The position numbers and the translations under genes are program-made. A stretch of 64,000 bases of DNA, taken from the NCBI GenBank assembly GCA_030285985.1, contig CP127384.1:976001-1040000 (forward strand). The letters are read 5' to 3'. This DNA is from Aquidulcibacter paucihalophilus (GTDB lineage: Bacteria; Pseudomonadota; Alphaproteobacteria; Caulobacterales; Caulobacteraceae). Under the pieces are notes generated by a model. It saw nothing but the letters and a program-made list of their open reading frames with translations. It was not told the origin of the DNA and made no database searches. The first letter of the stretch is position 1. Each line of letters starts with the position of its first letter. Shown here piece after piece: positions 8,992 through 17,134 of this stretch.

Positions 8992-10289
8992 GCCGTCCCG
9001 AACACGCGGGCGAACACCGTGTCGACGTGCTTGGTGTGATAGCCGAGATCGAACAAGGCCTCGAGCTGGCTGGCCGGGAGGGTCACGCGGGCGTCAGCCT
9101 TCAGGAAGTCGAGGAACCGCCCCTCGCCGCGCCAGACCTTCATGGCGTTCTCCTGCACCGCCGCATAGGCGTCCTCGCGCGACACGCCCGCCTGGGTCAG
9201 GGCCAGCATGACCCGCTGGGAATGCACCAGCCCGCCGAGCAGGTTCAGGTTCTTCTCCATATTGGCCGGATAGACGTTCAACCGCTCGACCACGTTCGCC
9301 AGCCGGTGCAGGGCGAAGTCGAGGTGGATTGTGGCGTCCGGGCCGATGCCGCGTTCGACCGAGGAATGGCTGATGTCGCGCTCATGCCAGAGGGCGACGT
9401 TCTCCATCGCCGGCACGACTGCCGACCGGACCAGACGGGCGAGGCCGGTCAGGTTCTCGGTCAGGATGGGGTTGCGCTTGTGCGGCATGGCCGACGACCC
9501 CTTCTGACCCTTGTCGAAGAACTCCTCGGCCTCCAGCACTTCGGTGCGCTGCAGGTGGCGGATTTCGGTCGCCAGTCGCTCGATCGACGAGGCGACGACG
9601 CCAAGGGCCGCGAAGAAGGCGGCGTGACGGTCGCGCGGAATCACCTGGGTCGAGACCGGCTCGACCTGCAGGCCCATCTGGTCAGCCACATAGGCTTCCA
9701 CCGCCGGATCGACGTTGGCGAAGGTGCCGACGGCACCCGAGATGGCGCAGGTGGCGATCTCTTCCTTGGCCGTCAGCAGACGCCGTTTCGCCCGCTGAAA
9801 CTCGGCGTGATAGCCGGCCAGCTTGAGACCAAAGGTGACCGGCTCCGCATGGATGCCGTGGCTGCGGCCGACGCACGGGGTGAGCTTGTGCTCCTTTGCA
9901 CGCGTCTCCAGCGCCGTCAGAACGCGATCGACGCCCTCGATCAGCAGATCAGACGCGCGCGCCAGCTGGACCGCAAAACAGGTGTCCAGCACATCCGAGG
10001 AGGTCATCCCCTGGTGCAGGAAACGGGCTTCCTCGCCGACGATCTCTGACACATGGGTCAGGAAGGCGATGACGTCGTGTTTGGTGGTGCGTTCGATCTC
10101 GTCGATCCGGTCGGCGTCGAACACCACATCCTTGCCCTTGGCCCAGATCGCCTCGGCGGCCTCGGTCGGGATCACGCCCAGTTCGGCCATCTTCGTGGCG
10201 GCATGCGCCTCGATCTCGAACCAGATCCGGTATTTGGTCTCCTGGGACCAGATGGCGACGGCGGCGGGGCGGGAATAGCGGCTGATCAT
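8988..10289 (-). CDS. purB: Adenylosuccinate lyase
   Basis: A 433-residue fumarase/aspartase-superfamily enzyme. It cleaves SAICAR to AICAR and adenylosuccinate to AMP, releasing fumarate. Seen: ISRYSRPAAVAIWSQETKYR at the N-terminus, FLHQGMTSSDVLDTC near residue 95, GRSHGIHAEPVTFGLK near 145 with the catalytic His, and the signature loop KGSSAMPHKRNPILTENLTG near 265-285. The length is that of the short bacterial form. It is translationally coupled to the deoxyinosine glycosylase gene downstream. Confidence 0.97.
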   Translation of the reverse strand: MISRYSRPAAVAIWSQETKYRIWFEIEAHAATKMAELGVIPTEAAEAIWAKGKDVVFDADRIDEIERTTKHDVIAFLTHVSEIVGEEARFLHQGMTSSDVLDTCFAVQLARASDLLIEGVDRVLTALETRAKEHKLTPCVGRSHGIHAEPVTFGLKLAGYHAEFQRAKRRLLTAKEEIATCAISGAVGTFANVDPAVEAYVADQMGLQVEPVSTQVIPRDRHAAFFAALGVVASSIERLATEIRHLQRTEVLEAEEFFDKGQKGSSAMPHKRNPILTENLTGLARLVRSAVVPAMENVALWHERDISHSSVERGIGPDATIHLDFALHRLANVVERLNVYPANMEKNLNLLGGLVHSQRVMLALTQAGVSREDAYAAVQENAMKVWRGEGRFLDFLKADARVTLPASQLEALFDLGYHTKHVDTVFARVFGTA

Positions 10290-10392
10290 GGGCGCGGGGT
10301 GTCGGTCTCATGCGTCCCTGAGTCAACCGGCGGCTTGTCCGGGTTCGTGAATTCGGGTCTGGTCCGATCGCCCAAGCCGTCCGGAGGAGCCG

Positions 10393-11742
10393 ATGAATCG
10401 GCGCGAATTGATTGCCACCGCCACCGCTGTGACTGGCGGGGCCCTGACCCTCCCCACGCGGGCTACCGCAGCGACACGGGCCTCGGGCCGCCTGCGGCTG
10501 GGTATGATCGGTGTCGGTATGCGGGGCCGGGTCCTGCTGCGGGAGCTGGTGCGCCGCGAAGACGTGGAGGTCGTGGGCCTGTGCGATATTGAGGCCTTCA
10601 CCCTCAATGAGGCGCTGACGCAGTTCACTGAAGCCGGCCGACCGGCACCCCGCCTCTACACCGGGTCAAACGAGGCCTGGCGTGAGATGCTGGCGTCAGC
10701 CGATCTCGACGGTGTGGTCATCGCCACCCCGTGGGAGCTTCACGCACCGATGGCCATAAGTGCCATGCGCGCGCGCGTCGCCGTGGCCTGCGAGGTGGTG
10801 GCCGGGATCACCCTCGACGACCACTGGCGGGTGTTGCGGACCCAGCAGGAGACCGGCACGCCCTATATGCTGCTGGAAAACGTGTGCTTCCGGCGGGACG
10901 TGATGGCGGTGCTGAACATGGTCCGTCAGGGCGTGTTCGGCGAGATGATCCATCTGGAAGGCGGCTATCAGCACGACCTGCGTGAGGTGAAGTTCAACGC
11001 CGGCATCCCCGGGGAGGCCTATGGCGGTGGGGTCGAGTTCGGCCGCAACGGCTGGTCCGAGGCGCGCTGGCGCACCCAGCATTCGGTTGACCGCAACGGC
11101 GACCTCTACCCCAGCCACGGCATCGGGCCCTGCGCCATGTGGGCCGACATCAACCGCGGCAACCGTTTCACCCATCTGACCAGCTACGCCTCCAAGGCGC
11201 GGGGTCTGCACAATCATGTCCTGGCGAAGGGCGGGGCCGATCACCCCAATGCGCAGGTGAATTTCCGCCTCGGCGACGTGGTCCAGACGATGATCGGCTG
11301 CGAGAACGGCGAGACGGTCCTGCTGAGCCACGACACCAACCTGCCGCGCCCCTATTCCCTGGGCTTTCGGGTCCAGGGCGAGAAGGGCCTCTGGATGGAC
11401 GTCAACAAGTCCATCTATGTCGAAGGGCAGAGCCCGCGGGCGCACCGGTGGGAGGAGGCCCAGGCCTGGCTGGACCGGTACGACCACCCCCTCTGGAAGG
11501 CGCACGCTGCCGATGCCGAGGGTGCCGGCCATGGCGGCATGGATTTCTTCGTGATCCACGCCTTTGTCGAGGCGCTGAAGGCTGGAGCCCCGATGCCGAT
11601 CGACATCTATGACGCCGTCACCTGGAGCGCCGTCACGCCGCTGTCCGAGGCCTCCATTGCGGCCGGGAACCGGACCGTCGACTTCCCGGACTTCACCGAA
11701 GGCAACTGGCGCGACCGCACGCCGATCTTCGCCCCCGCCTGA
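10393..11742 (+). CDS. Gfo/Idh/MocA family oxidoreductase, GH109-like, exported
   Basis: A 449-residue protein with an N-terminal MNRRELIATATAVTGG signal resembling a twin-arginine type. The Rossmann motif GMIGVGMRGRVLL comes near residue 40. The middle part, FGRNGWSEARWRTQHSVD then LYPSHGIGPCAMWADINRGNRF, matches GH109, the NAD-dependent alpha-N-acetylgalactosaminidases that use a redox retaining mechanism. A Tat signal fits export with bound NAD. The exact sugar specificity cannot be read. The GST gene follows after 17 bp. Confidence 0.83.
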   Translation: MNRRELIATATAVTGGALTLPTRATAATRASGRLRLGMIGVGMRGRVLLRELVRREDVEVVGLCDIEAFTLNEALTQFTEAGRPAPRLYTGSNEAWREMLASADLDGVVIATPWELHAPMAISAMRARVAVACEVVAGITLDDHWRVLRTQQETGTPYMLLENVCFRRDVMAVLNMVRQGVFGEMIHLEGGYQHDLREVKFNAGIPGEAYGGGVEFGRNGWSEARWRTQHSVDRNGDLYPSHGIGPCAMWADINRGNRFTHLTSYASKARGLHNHVLAKGGADHPNAQVNFRLGDVVQTMIGCENGETVLLSHDTNLPRPYSLGFRVQGEKGLWMDVNKSIYVEGQSPRAHRWEEAQAWLDRYDHPLWKAHAADAEGAGHGGMDFFVIHAFVEALKAGAPMPIDIYDAVTWSAVTPLSEASIAAGNRTVDFPDFTEGNWRDRTPIFAPA

Positions 11743-11759
11743 CTTCGAGAGCATTCGCC

Positions 11760-12410
11760 ATGGAACTGATCATTGGCCCCCGGCTGTATTCGACCTGGTC
11801 GCTCCGCCCATGGCTGGTGCTGAAGCGCTGCAAGGCTGACTTCACGCTACGCGAGATGGACATCTATTCCCCGGAAGGTCAGGCCGAACTGGAACAGATA
11901 TCGCCATCCCGCCTCGTGCCCCTGCTCGAGGTTGAGGGCGTCAAGGTCTGGGACTCCATGGCCATCTCGGTCTGGTGCGCAGAGCGCTATCCCGAGGTGC
12001 GGCTGTGGCCCGCCGATCCTCACGCCCGATGGCTGGCCCGGTCGGCGGCCTGCGAGATGCACGGCGGCTTCGCGGCGCTGCGGAACGACTGCGGCATGGG
12101 GCCGGACCACACCATGGTCGGACCGGACCGCTCGCCGCCGCCCAAGGGCGAAGCGGTCGAGCGCGACATCCGCCGCATCGTCAGCCTGTGGATGGAGATG
12201 CGCGACCGGTTCGGCACCGGCGGGCCCTGGCTGTTCGGCGAATGGTCCGTGCCCGACGCCTTCTTCACACCCGTCGCCGCGCGGTTCCGGCATTACCAGA
12301 TCGATCTGGCCGCCCATGGCGACGACGGCTCGGCCGCGGCCTACCGCGACGCGCTTCTGGGCCAGCCGGACTTCCTCGAATGGTCGGCTGAGGCGCTGTC
12401 GAACCGTTAA
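11760..12410 (+). CDS. Glutathione S-transferase family protein
   Basis: A 216-residue GST-fold protein: thioredoxin-like N-domain (ELIIGPRLYSTWSLRPWLVLK with the active-site Ser/Tyr region, SRLVPLLEVEGVKVWDSMAI with the cis-Pro and glutathione Ser) and a helical C-domain (ARSAACEMHGGFAALRNDCGM; GPWLFGEWSVPDAFFTPVAARF). It probably conjugates or reduces small electrophiles in the cytosol. It lies directly downstream of the GH109-like gene, on the same strand and likely co-transcribed. Confidence 0.93.
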   Translation: MELIIGPRLYSTWSLRPWLVLKRCKADFTLREMDIYSPEGQAELEQISPSRLVPLLEVEGVKVWDSMAISVWCAERYPEVRLWPADPHARWLARSAACEMHGGFAALRNDCGMGPDHTMVGPDRSPPPKGEAVERDIRRIVSLWMEMRDRFGTGGPWLFGEWSVPDAFFTPVAARFRHYQIDLAAHGDDGSAAAYRDALLGQPDFLEWSAEALSNR

Positions 12411-12490
12411 CCGACCCGCGGAACCCGGTCTTAAGACAACAGCGGTATATCCGGGGCTTGAGGAGCGCAGAAGCGTTCAGGGGTCCGCAG

Positions 12491-12601
12491 ATGTCCATGC
12501 CCGCCGAACAGCCCGGAGCAAGCCGTCCCAGCCTGATGGTCTATGGCCTGATGATCGTGATCGCCTGCTGCCTGCCGGCCCTGCTGCTGGTCAATATCTA
12601 G
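12491..12601 (+). CDS. 36-aa single-pass membrane peptide
   Basis: The ORF starts MSMPAEQPGASRPSLMVYGL and continues into a strongly hydrophobic helix containing MIVIACCLPALLLVNI up to the stop. An SD-like AGGGG ends 7 bp before the ATG. The stop TAG overlaps the convergent lytic transglycosylase stop in a shared CTAG. There is no recognisable family. It is supported by the RBS, the clean N-out or C-tail single-TM pattern and tight packing, not by homology. Confidence 0.5.
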   Translation: MSMPAEQPGASRPSLMVYGLMIVIACCLPALLLVNI

Positions 12602-14292
12602 TTCGCGCTGACCGCGGGGGCAGCCGCGACCTCGAGCGGCTGTACCGGAACCGGCGGCGGCGCGACATAGTCGAGCGACAGCGGGATCAGCGTGGCCCCG
12701 GACGCCACGGCGTCCAGCGTATTCAGCGGCCGGCCGTTCATGCGCTGGTAGATCCAGTAGGCCGCCACGACCTTTTCCACATATTCCCGGGCCTGGGGCA
12801 CATCGATCGTCTCGATCAGCAGCAGCGGATCGGCGTCATGGCCCAGCTTGCGCACTGCATCGACCATGGGCCCGGGCCCGGCGTTGTAGGAGGCCGCCGC
12901 CCGCAGCAGGTCGCCATTGATCGCCGGCAGGGCCAGCACGCGGTTCACATAGGCCTGACCCAGGCGCGCGTTGACGTTGGGCTGGAACAGTCGCTCGGGG
13001 TCGCTGACGAAGGCCCGGTCGCCGGTCAGTTCGACAGCGGTCGTGGGCATGACCTGCATCAGGCCATAGGCACCGGCACCGGAGCGGGCGCGGGCGTTGA
13101 AGCCGGTTTCCTTGCGGGCGATGGCATAGACCAGCGAGCGTTCGACGGTGAAGCCGCCGTCGGGCTCGATGACCGGCTGGGCGTAGCGTGTGGCGTCGAT
13201 GCGGCGCACATCGTCGCCCGAGCCCGTCACCCGCGGGCCCAGCGCGCGGCCCAGCGCGGCCCAGAGCTGGCGGCCCCGGTCGGTGACGGCGGCGCGAAGG
13301 CCGGTGCGCAGCTCCTCGCGGGCGTCGGCGCGACGGCCGACCTCGAAGAAGGCGACGGTCCGGCGTGCGCGGGGCTCGGTCCGGATGAACTCGTCCAGTT
13401 CGTCGGCACCGACGCCGATCGGCTCTTCGGCCTGATAGGACGCCGGGCGCAGGCTTCCGGCGGCATAGGGCGTCGGCCCCAGGTTTTCGATCACCGGCTC
13501 CTCGCCCAGCTGACGCAGGGCGATCTGGCCGTAGAAGGTGGCCGGCCAGGTGGCGGCGCGGTGCAGCAGGGGCTGGACGCGATCCTGCTGACCGGACCGG
13601 CCGGCCGAGCGCGCGGCCCAGAAGGCGGCACCGGAACGCACCCAGCCATCTTCGGTCGGATCGTCGAGAACCCGCTCAAAAGCGATCTTGGCGGCGGCGA
13701 ACTCGCCGAGACGATACTGGGCCAGGGCGACGGACCACCAGTCGCCGATCTGCTCGCCGATCGTGACCGCGCCGCTCAGGTCCTCCCGGTTCAGGGCGAC
13801 GCGAGCCGCCTTCATCGGGTCGGCTTCGGTATTGCCGCCGGCGGCCTCGATACGGTTCCAGTAGCGGCCACCGCCCATGCGGGAGGGCTGCCTGGGCTCA
13901 GGCGCGCCGTCGGGGCGGCGTCGCATGGCGAGGTTCCAGGCGCGTTCCGCGACGGGAAGGTCGGCATACTCCTCCAGCCAGGCCGCCAGTTCGTCGTAGG
14001 TCGCCGTGTAGTCGGCGTGGAACAGGCGCTCGAATTCAACCTGTCCCAACAGGACGTGATCGTTGGCCTGACGGGCCGAGTTGCGGGCGGCTTCGAGGTC
14101 TCCGCGACGCAGGGCGTCGAAGGCGGTGGTGTAGTTCAGGCGGTCCGCGGCGCTCAGCGTGGAGGGCGGGCGGCGGTCGTCCTCTTCGGCGTGCACGGCG
14201 CCGGCGAAGGCGAACAACGCCAAGGCCAACGTCGGCGCGAAAATCGCGCGGCGGAAATCAGATCGCACTTGAGGCGGCCCCCCTGAGAGCAT
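12598..14292 (-). CDS. Soluble lytic murein transglycosylase (Slt-type, GH23)
   Basis: A 564-residue periplasmic enzyme that cleaves the glycan strand of peptidoglycan, forming 1,6-anhydroMurNAc. A signal peptide (AIFAPTLALALFAFAGAVHA) precedes a long helical superhelix domain with RDRFV-type and TPR-like repeats (about residues 50-370). The GH23 domain follows: catalytic Glu in ARKETGFN near residue 390, then GAYGLMQVMPTTA, and AAASYNAGPGPM further on. A TTG at 14319 is an alternative start; the ATG at 14292 gives a normal signal peptide. Confidence 0.9.
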   Translation of the reverse strand: MLSGGPPQVRSDFRRAIFAPTLALALFAFAGAVHAEEDDRRPPSTLSAADRLNYTTAFDALRRGDLEAARNSARQANDHVLLGQVEFERLFHADYTATYDELAAWLEEYADLPVAERAWNLAMRRRPDGAPEPRQPSRMGGGRYWNRIEAAGGNTEADPMKAARVALNREDLSGAVTIGEQIGDWWSVALAQYRLGEFAAAKIAFERVLDDPTEDGWVRSGAAFWAARSAGRSGQQDRVQPLLHRAATWPATFYGQIALRQLGEEPVIENLGPTPYAAGSLRPASYQAEEPIGVGADELDEFIRTEPRARRTVAFFEVGRRADAREELRTGLRAAVTDRGRQLWAALGRALGPRVTGSGDDVRRIDATRYAQPVIEPDGGFTVERSLVYAIARKETGFNARARSGAGAYGLMQVMPTTAVELTGDRAFVSDPERLFQPNVNARLGQAYVNRVLALPAINGDLLRAAASYNAGPGPMVDAVRKLGHDADPLLLIETIDVPQAREYVEKVVAAYWIYQRMNGRPLNTLDAVASGATLIPLSLDYVAPPPVPVQPLEVAAAPAVSAN

Positions 14293-14426
14293 CGAACGGC
14301 CGGTCTCGATCCGGATCAATTCGCGCTGTTCGTTCGGTCGTCAGGCCAGAAAGGCGCCACCGCCCCGACCCATGTCAATATTTCACCCCTTTTTGGGGCG
14401 GTTTTGAGTCTGAACGGTGAACGAGC

Positions 14427-15215
14427 TTAACCGTCCGCCTCGATACGCGCCGCCAGCGATAGCAGGTCGGCCCAGACCTCGCGCTTGGCGATGGGCTGGC
14501 GCAGCAGGAAGGCGGGATGCAGCGTCGGCAGGGCCGGGGCCGAAACGGCACCCTCCGCCAGTCGCCATTCACGCCATTGTCCGCGCATCCGCATGATGCC
14601 CTCGTCGGTCGCCAGCACCGACTTGGCCGAGGCCGCGCCAAGCAGCAGGACCGCCCTGGGCTTGAGCAGGGCGAAGGCGCGCTCGACAAAGGGCGCGCAC
14701 ACCGCCTGCTCCGCCGCCGTCGGCGTGCGGTTGCCGGGCGGTCGCCAGAAGACCGTGTTGGTGATGAACACCCGCCCCTCCAGCCCGGCCTCGGCCAGCA
14801 TCCGGTCCAGCAGCTGGCCTGCCTTGCCGATGAAGGGCTGGCCGCGCTCTTCCTCTTCCGCGCCGGGGCCTTCGCCGATGATCAGCACTTCGGCCTGGGG
14901 ATTGCCGCGACAAAACACCGCCTGTTTCGCGCCCATGCCGCGCAGGGGGCAGCCCTCGAAGCCGGCGATGGCCTGACCCAGAGCCTCCAGCGTATCCGCG
15001 CCGGCCGCCAGCCGCCGCGCGTCTGACAGGGCGTCGCCGGCCGGAATGATGGGCGTCACCGAGGCCGTGGCCTTCGCCACAGCCTTGACGGCCGGCGGCG
15101 GAACGACATGCGTCCGGTCGACCGGGGCGTCCTCGAAACAGGCGTCGACGCCCGCGTCCCGCCAGAAGGCGAGCAGGCTTTCGGCGCTGGCGGTGTCGAG
15201 GTGCGGCGTTGTCAT
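14427..15215 (-). CDS. Uracil-DNA glycosylase, family 4 (Fe-S type)
   Basis: A 262-residue base-excision repair enzyme that removes uracil from DNA. Motif A, VLIIGEGPGAEEEERGQPFIGKAGQ, and the C-terminal LPTLHPAFLLRQP are characteristic. Cysteines in GFEGCPLRG, VFCRGNP and AVCAPF are in the right places for the 4Fe-4S cluster of UDGa enzymes. There is an N-terminal extension of about 80 residues rich in Ala and Pro. The ATG at 15215 was chosen; a GTG slightly upstream is possible. It is divergent from the ETF-QO gene. Confidence 0.92.
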   Translation of the reverse strand: MTTPHLDTASAESLLAFWRDAGVDACFEDAPVDRTHVVPPPAVKAVAKATASVTPIIPAGDALSDARRLAAGADTLEALGQAIAGFEGCPLRGMGAKQAVFCRGNPQAEVLIIGEGPGAEEEERGQPFIGKAGQLLDRMLAEAGLEGRVFITNTVFWRPPGNRTPTAAEQAVCAPFVERAFALLKPRAVLLLGAASAKSVLATDEGIMRMRGQWREWRLAEGAVSAPALPTLHPAFLLRQPIAKREVWADLLSLAARIEADG

Positions 15216-15312
15216 CGGGTGGATGCGCACAGGGATAGTCCTTGACCACCCTTGCGTCACCTTCCGATAAACGGAAAACAGCAAGACCCCACGGAACGCG
15301 AGGACATCCACC

Positions 15313-17067
15313 ATGGCCGAGAACGCCATCGAAGGCGGCGCAACCAACGCCTGGCAGGACGCCGTGATCGACAAACTGCCGCCCGCCGAGGCCCTTGCCG
15401 GGGTCGAGCGCGAGGTGATGGAGTATGACGTCGTCATCGTCGGCGGCGGCCCCGCCGGCCTGTCCGCCGCCATCCGACTGAAACAGCGGGCGGAAAAGGA
15501 CGGCAAGGAGATCACCGTCGCGGTGCTGGAGAAGTCGGCCGAGGTCGGCGGGCACATCCTGTCGGGTGCCGTGATCGATCCGAAGGCGCTGAACGAACTC
15601 TTCCCCGACTGGAAGGAACGCGGCGCGCCGCTGGAGACGCCGGTCACCGAGGACCGGTTCATGATTCTGGGACCGATGGGCCAGGCCTCCCTGCCCATGC
15701 CCCTGCTGCCGCCGATCATGCACAATCACGGCTGCTACATCGCCTCGCTGGGCAATGTGGCGCGCTGGCTGGGCGAACAGGCCGAGGCCATGGGCGTCGA
15801 GGTCTATCCCGGCATGGCCGCCAGCCATGTTGTCTGGGACGAGCCGTCCGGGCGGGTGAAGGGTGTGGTCGCCGGCGTCTTCGGCATCGACCGCCACGGC
15901 AAGCCCACCGACGACTTCCAGCCCGGCATCGAACTGCACGGCAAATACGTCTTCATCGCCGAGGGCGTGCGCGGCTCGCTGGCCAAGACCATCATGGCCC
16001 GCCACAACCTGTGCGACGACGCCCAGCCGCAGAAATATGGCATTGGCCTCAAGGAGTTGTGGCAGGTCCCGGCCGAGAAGCACCGTCCCGGCCTGGCCCA
16101 GCACACCACCGGCTGGCCGCTGGACGAGTTCACCGGCGGCGGCAGCTTCATGTACCATTTCGGCGACCGCTACGTGGCCATCGGCTACGTCGTGCACCTG
16201 AACTACAAGAACCCGTTCCTGTCGCCGTTCGACGAGTTCCAGCGCTTCAAACATCACCCGGCGATCAGCGAGCATCTGGAGGGCGGGACCCGCATCTCCT
16301 ACGGCGCGCGTGCCATCACCGAGGGCGGCTTCCAGTCTGTGCCGAAGCTGTCGTTCCCCGGCGGTGCCTTGATCGGCTGCTCGGCCGGTTTCGTGAACGT
16401 GCCGCGCATCAAGGGCAGCCACAATGCCATGAAGACCGGCATGCTGGCCGCCGACGCCGCCTATGACGCGGTGCAGGCCGGGCGCGCGGGCGACCAGCTG
16501 GTCGAATACCAGGCCGCCTATGAGAAGAGCTGGGTCTACAAGGAGCTGAAGCAGGTCCGGAACGCCAAACCCTATCTGTCGAAATTCGGCACGACGATCG
16601 GCGGGGCGCTGGGCTTGTTCGACATGTGGTTCTCGTCCCTCTTCCGCGTGAACCTTCCCTGGACGCTGAAGCACGGAAAGACCGACGCCGCCTCGACCCA
16701 GAAGGCCGCGAAGCACCAGGCGATCGCCTATCCGAAGCCGGACGGGAAGCTGTCTTTCGACAAGCTGTCGTCGGTGTTCATCTCGAACACCAACCACGCC
16801 GAGGAACAGCCCGCCCACCTGAAGCTGCTGGATCCCTCGACCCCGATCCGGGTCAATCTGCCGGAATATGGCGAGCCGGCGCGGCTTTACTGCCCGGCGG
16901 GCGTCTACGAGGTCCTGTACGACGAGGACGGCACGTCCAATCCGCGCTTCCAGATCAACGCCCAGAATTGCGTCCACTGCAAAACCTGCGACATCAAGGA
17001 TCCGTCGCAGAACATCGTCTGGACCACGCCGGAGGGCGGCGGCGGGCCGAACTATCCGAATATGTGA
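15313..17067 (+). CDS. Electron transfer flavoprotein-ubiquinone oxidoreductase
   Basis: A 584-residue membrane-associated flavoprotein that passes electrons from ETF (acyl-CoA and amino-acid dehydrogenases) to ubiquinone. The FAD Rossmann motif is YDVVIVGGGPAGLSAAIRL near residue 37. GGHILSGAVIDPKAL and LPMPLLPPIMHNHGCYIASL follow, and the C-terminal 4Fe-4S region contains LYCPAGVYE and NCVHCKTCDIKDPSQNI. The length and domain order match the family. It appears to be monocistronic, with the TPR gene 67 bp downstream. Confidence 0.96.
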   Translation: MAENAIEGGATNAWQDAVIDKLPPAEALAGVEREVMEYDVVIVGGGPAGLSAAIRLKQRAEKDGKEITVAVLEKSAEVGGHILSGAVIDPKALNELFPDWKERGAPLETPVTEDRFMILGPMGQASLPMPLLPPIMHNHGCYIASLGNVARWLGEQAEAMGVEVYPGMAASHVVWDEPSGRVKGVVAGVFGIDRHGKPTDDFQPGIELHGKYVFIAEGVRGSLAKTIMARHNLCDDAQPQKYGIGLKELWQVPAEKHRPGLAQHTTGWPLDEFTGGGSFMYHFGDRYVAIGYVVHLNYKNPFLSPFDEFQRFKHHPAISEHLEGGTRISYGARAITEGGFQSVPKLSFPGGALIGCSAGFVNVPRIKGSHNAMKTGMLAADAAYDAVQAGRAGDQLVEYQAAYEKSWVYKELKQVRNAKPYLSKFGTTIGGALGLFDMWFSSLFRVNLPWTLKHGKTDAASTQKAAKHQAIAYPKPDGKLSFDKLSSVFISNTNHAEEQPAHLKLLDPSTPIRVNLPEYGEPARLYCPAGVYEVLYDEDGTSNPRFQINAQNCVHCKTCDIKDPSQNIVWTTPEGGGGPNYPNM

Positions 17068-17134
17068 CGCCAAAACTTCTTGGGGCGGGCGAGAGGCCTT
17101 GTCGCCGCCGCATAATCCGGGAAGGGTCGCGCTC

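Noticed and set aside
11932..14286. A 784-codon plus-strand frame across the GST and lytic transglycosylase genes
   Set aside because: It overlaps two well-supported genes in other frames and has no recognisable domains.
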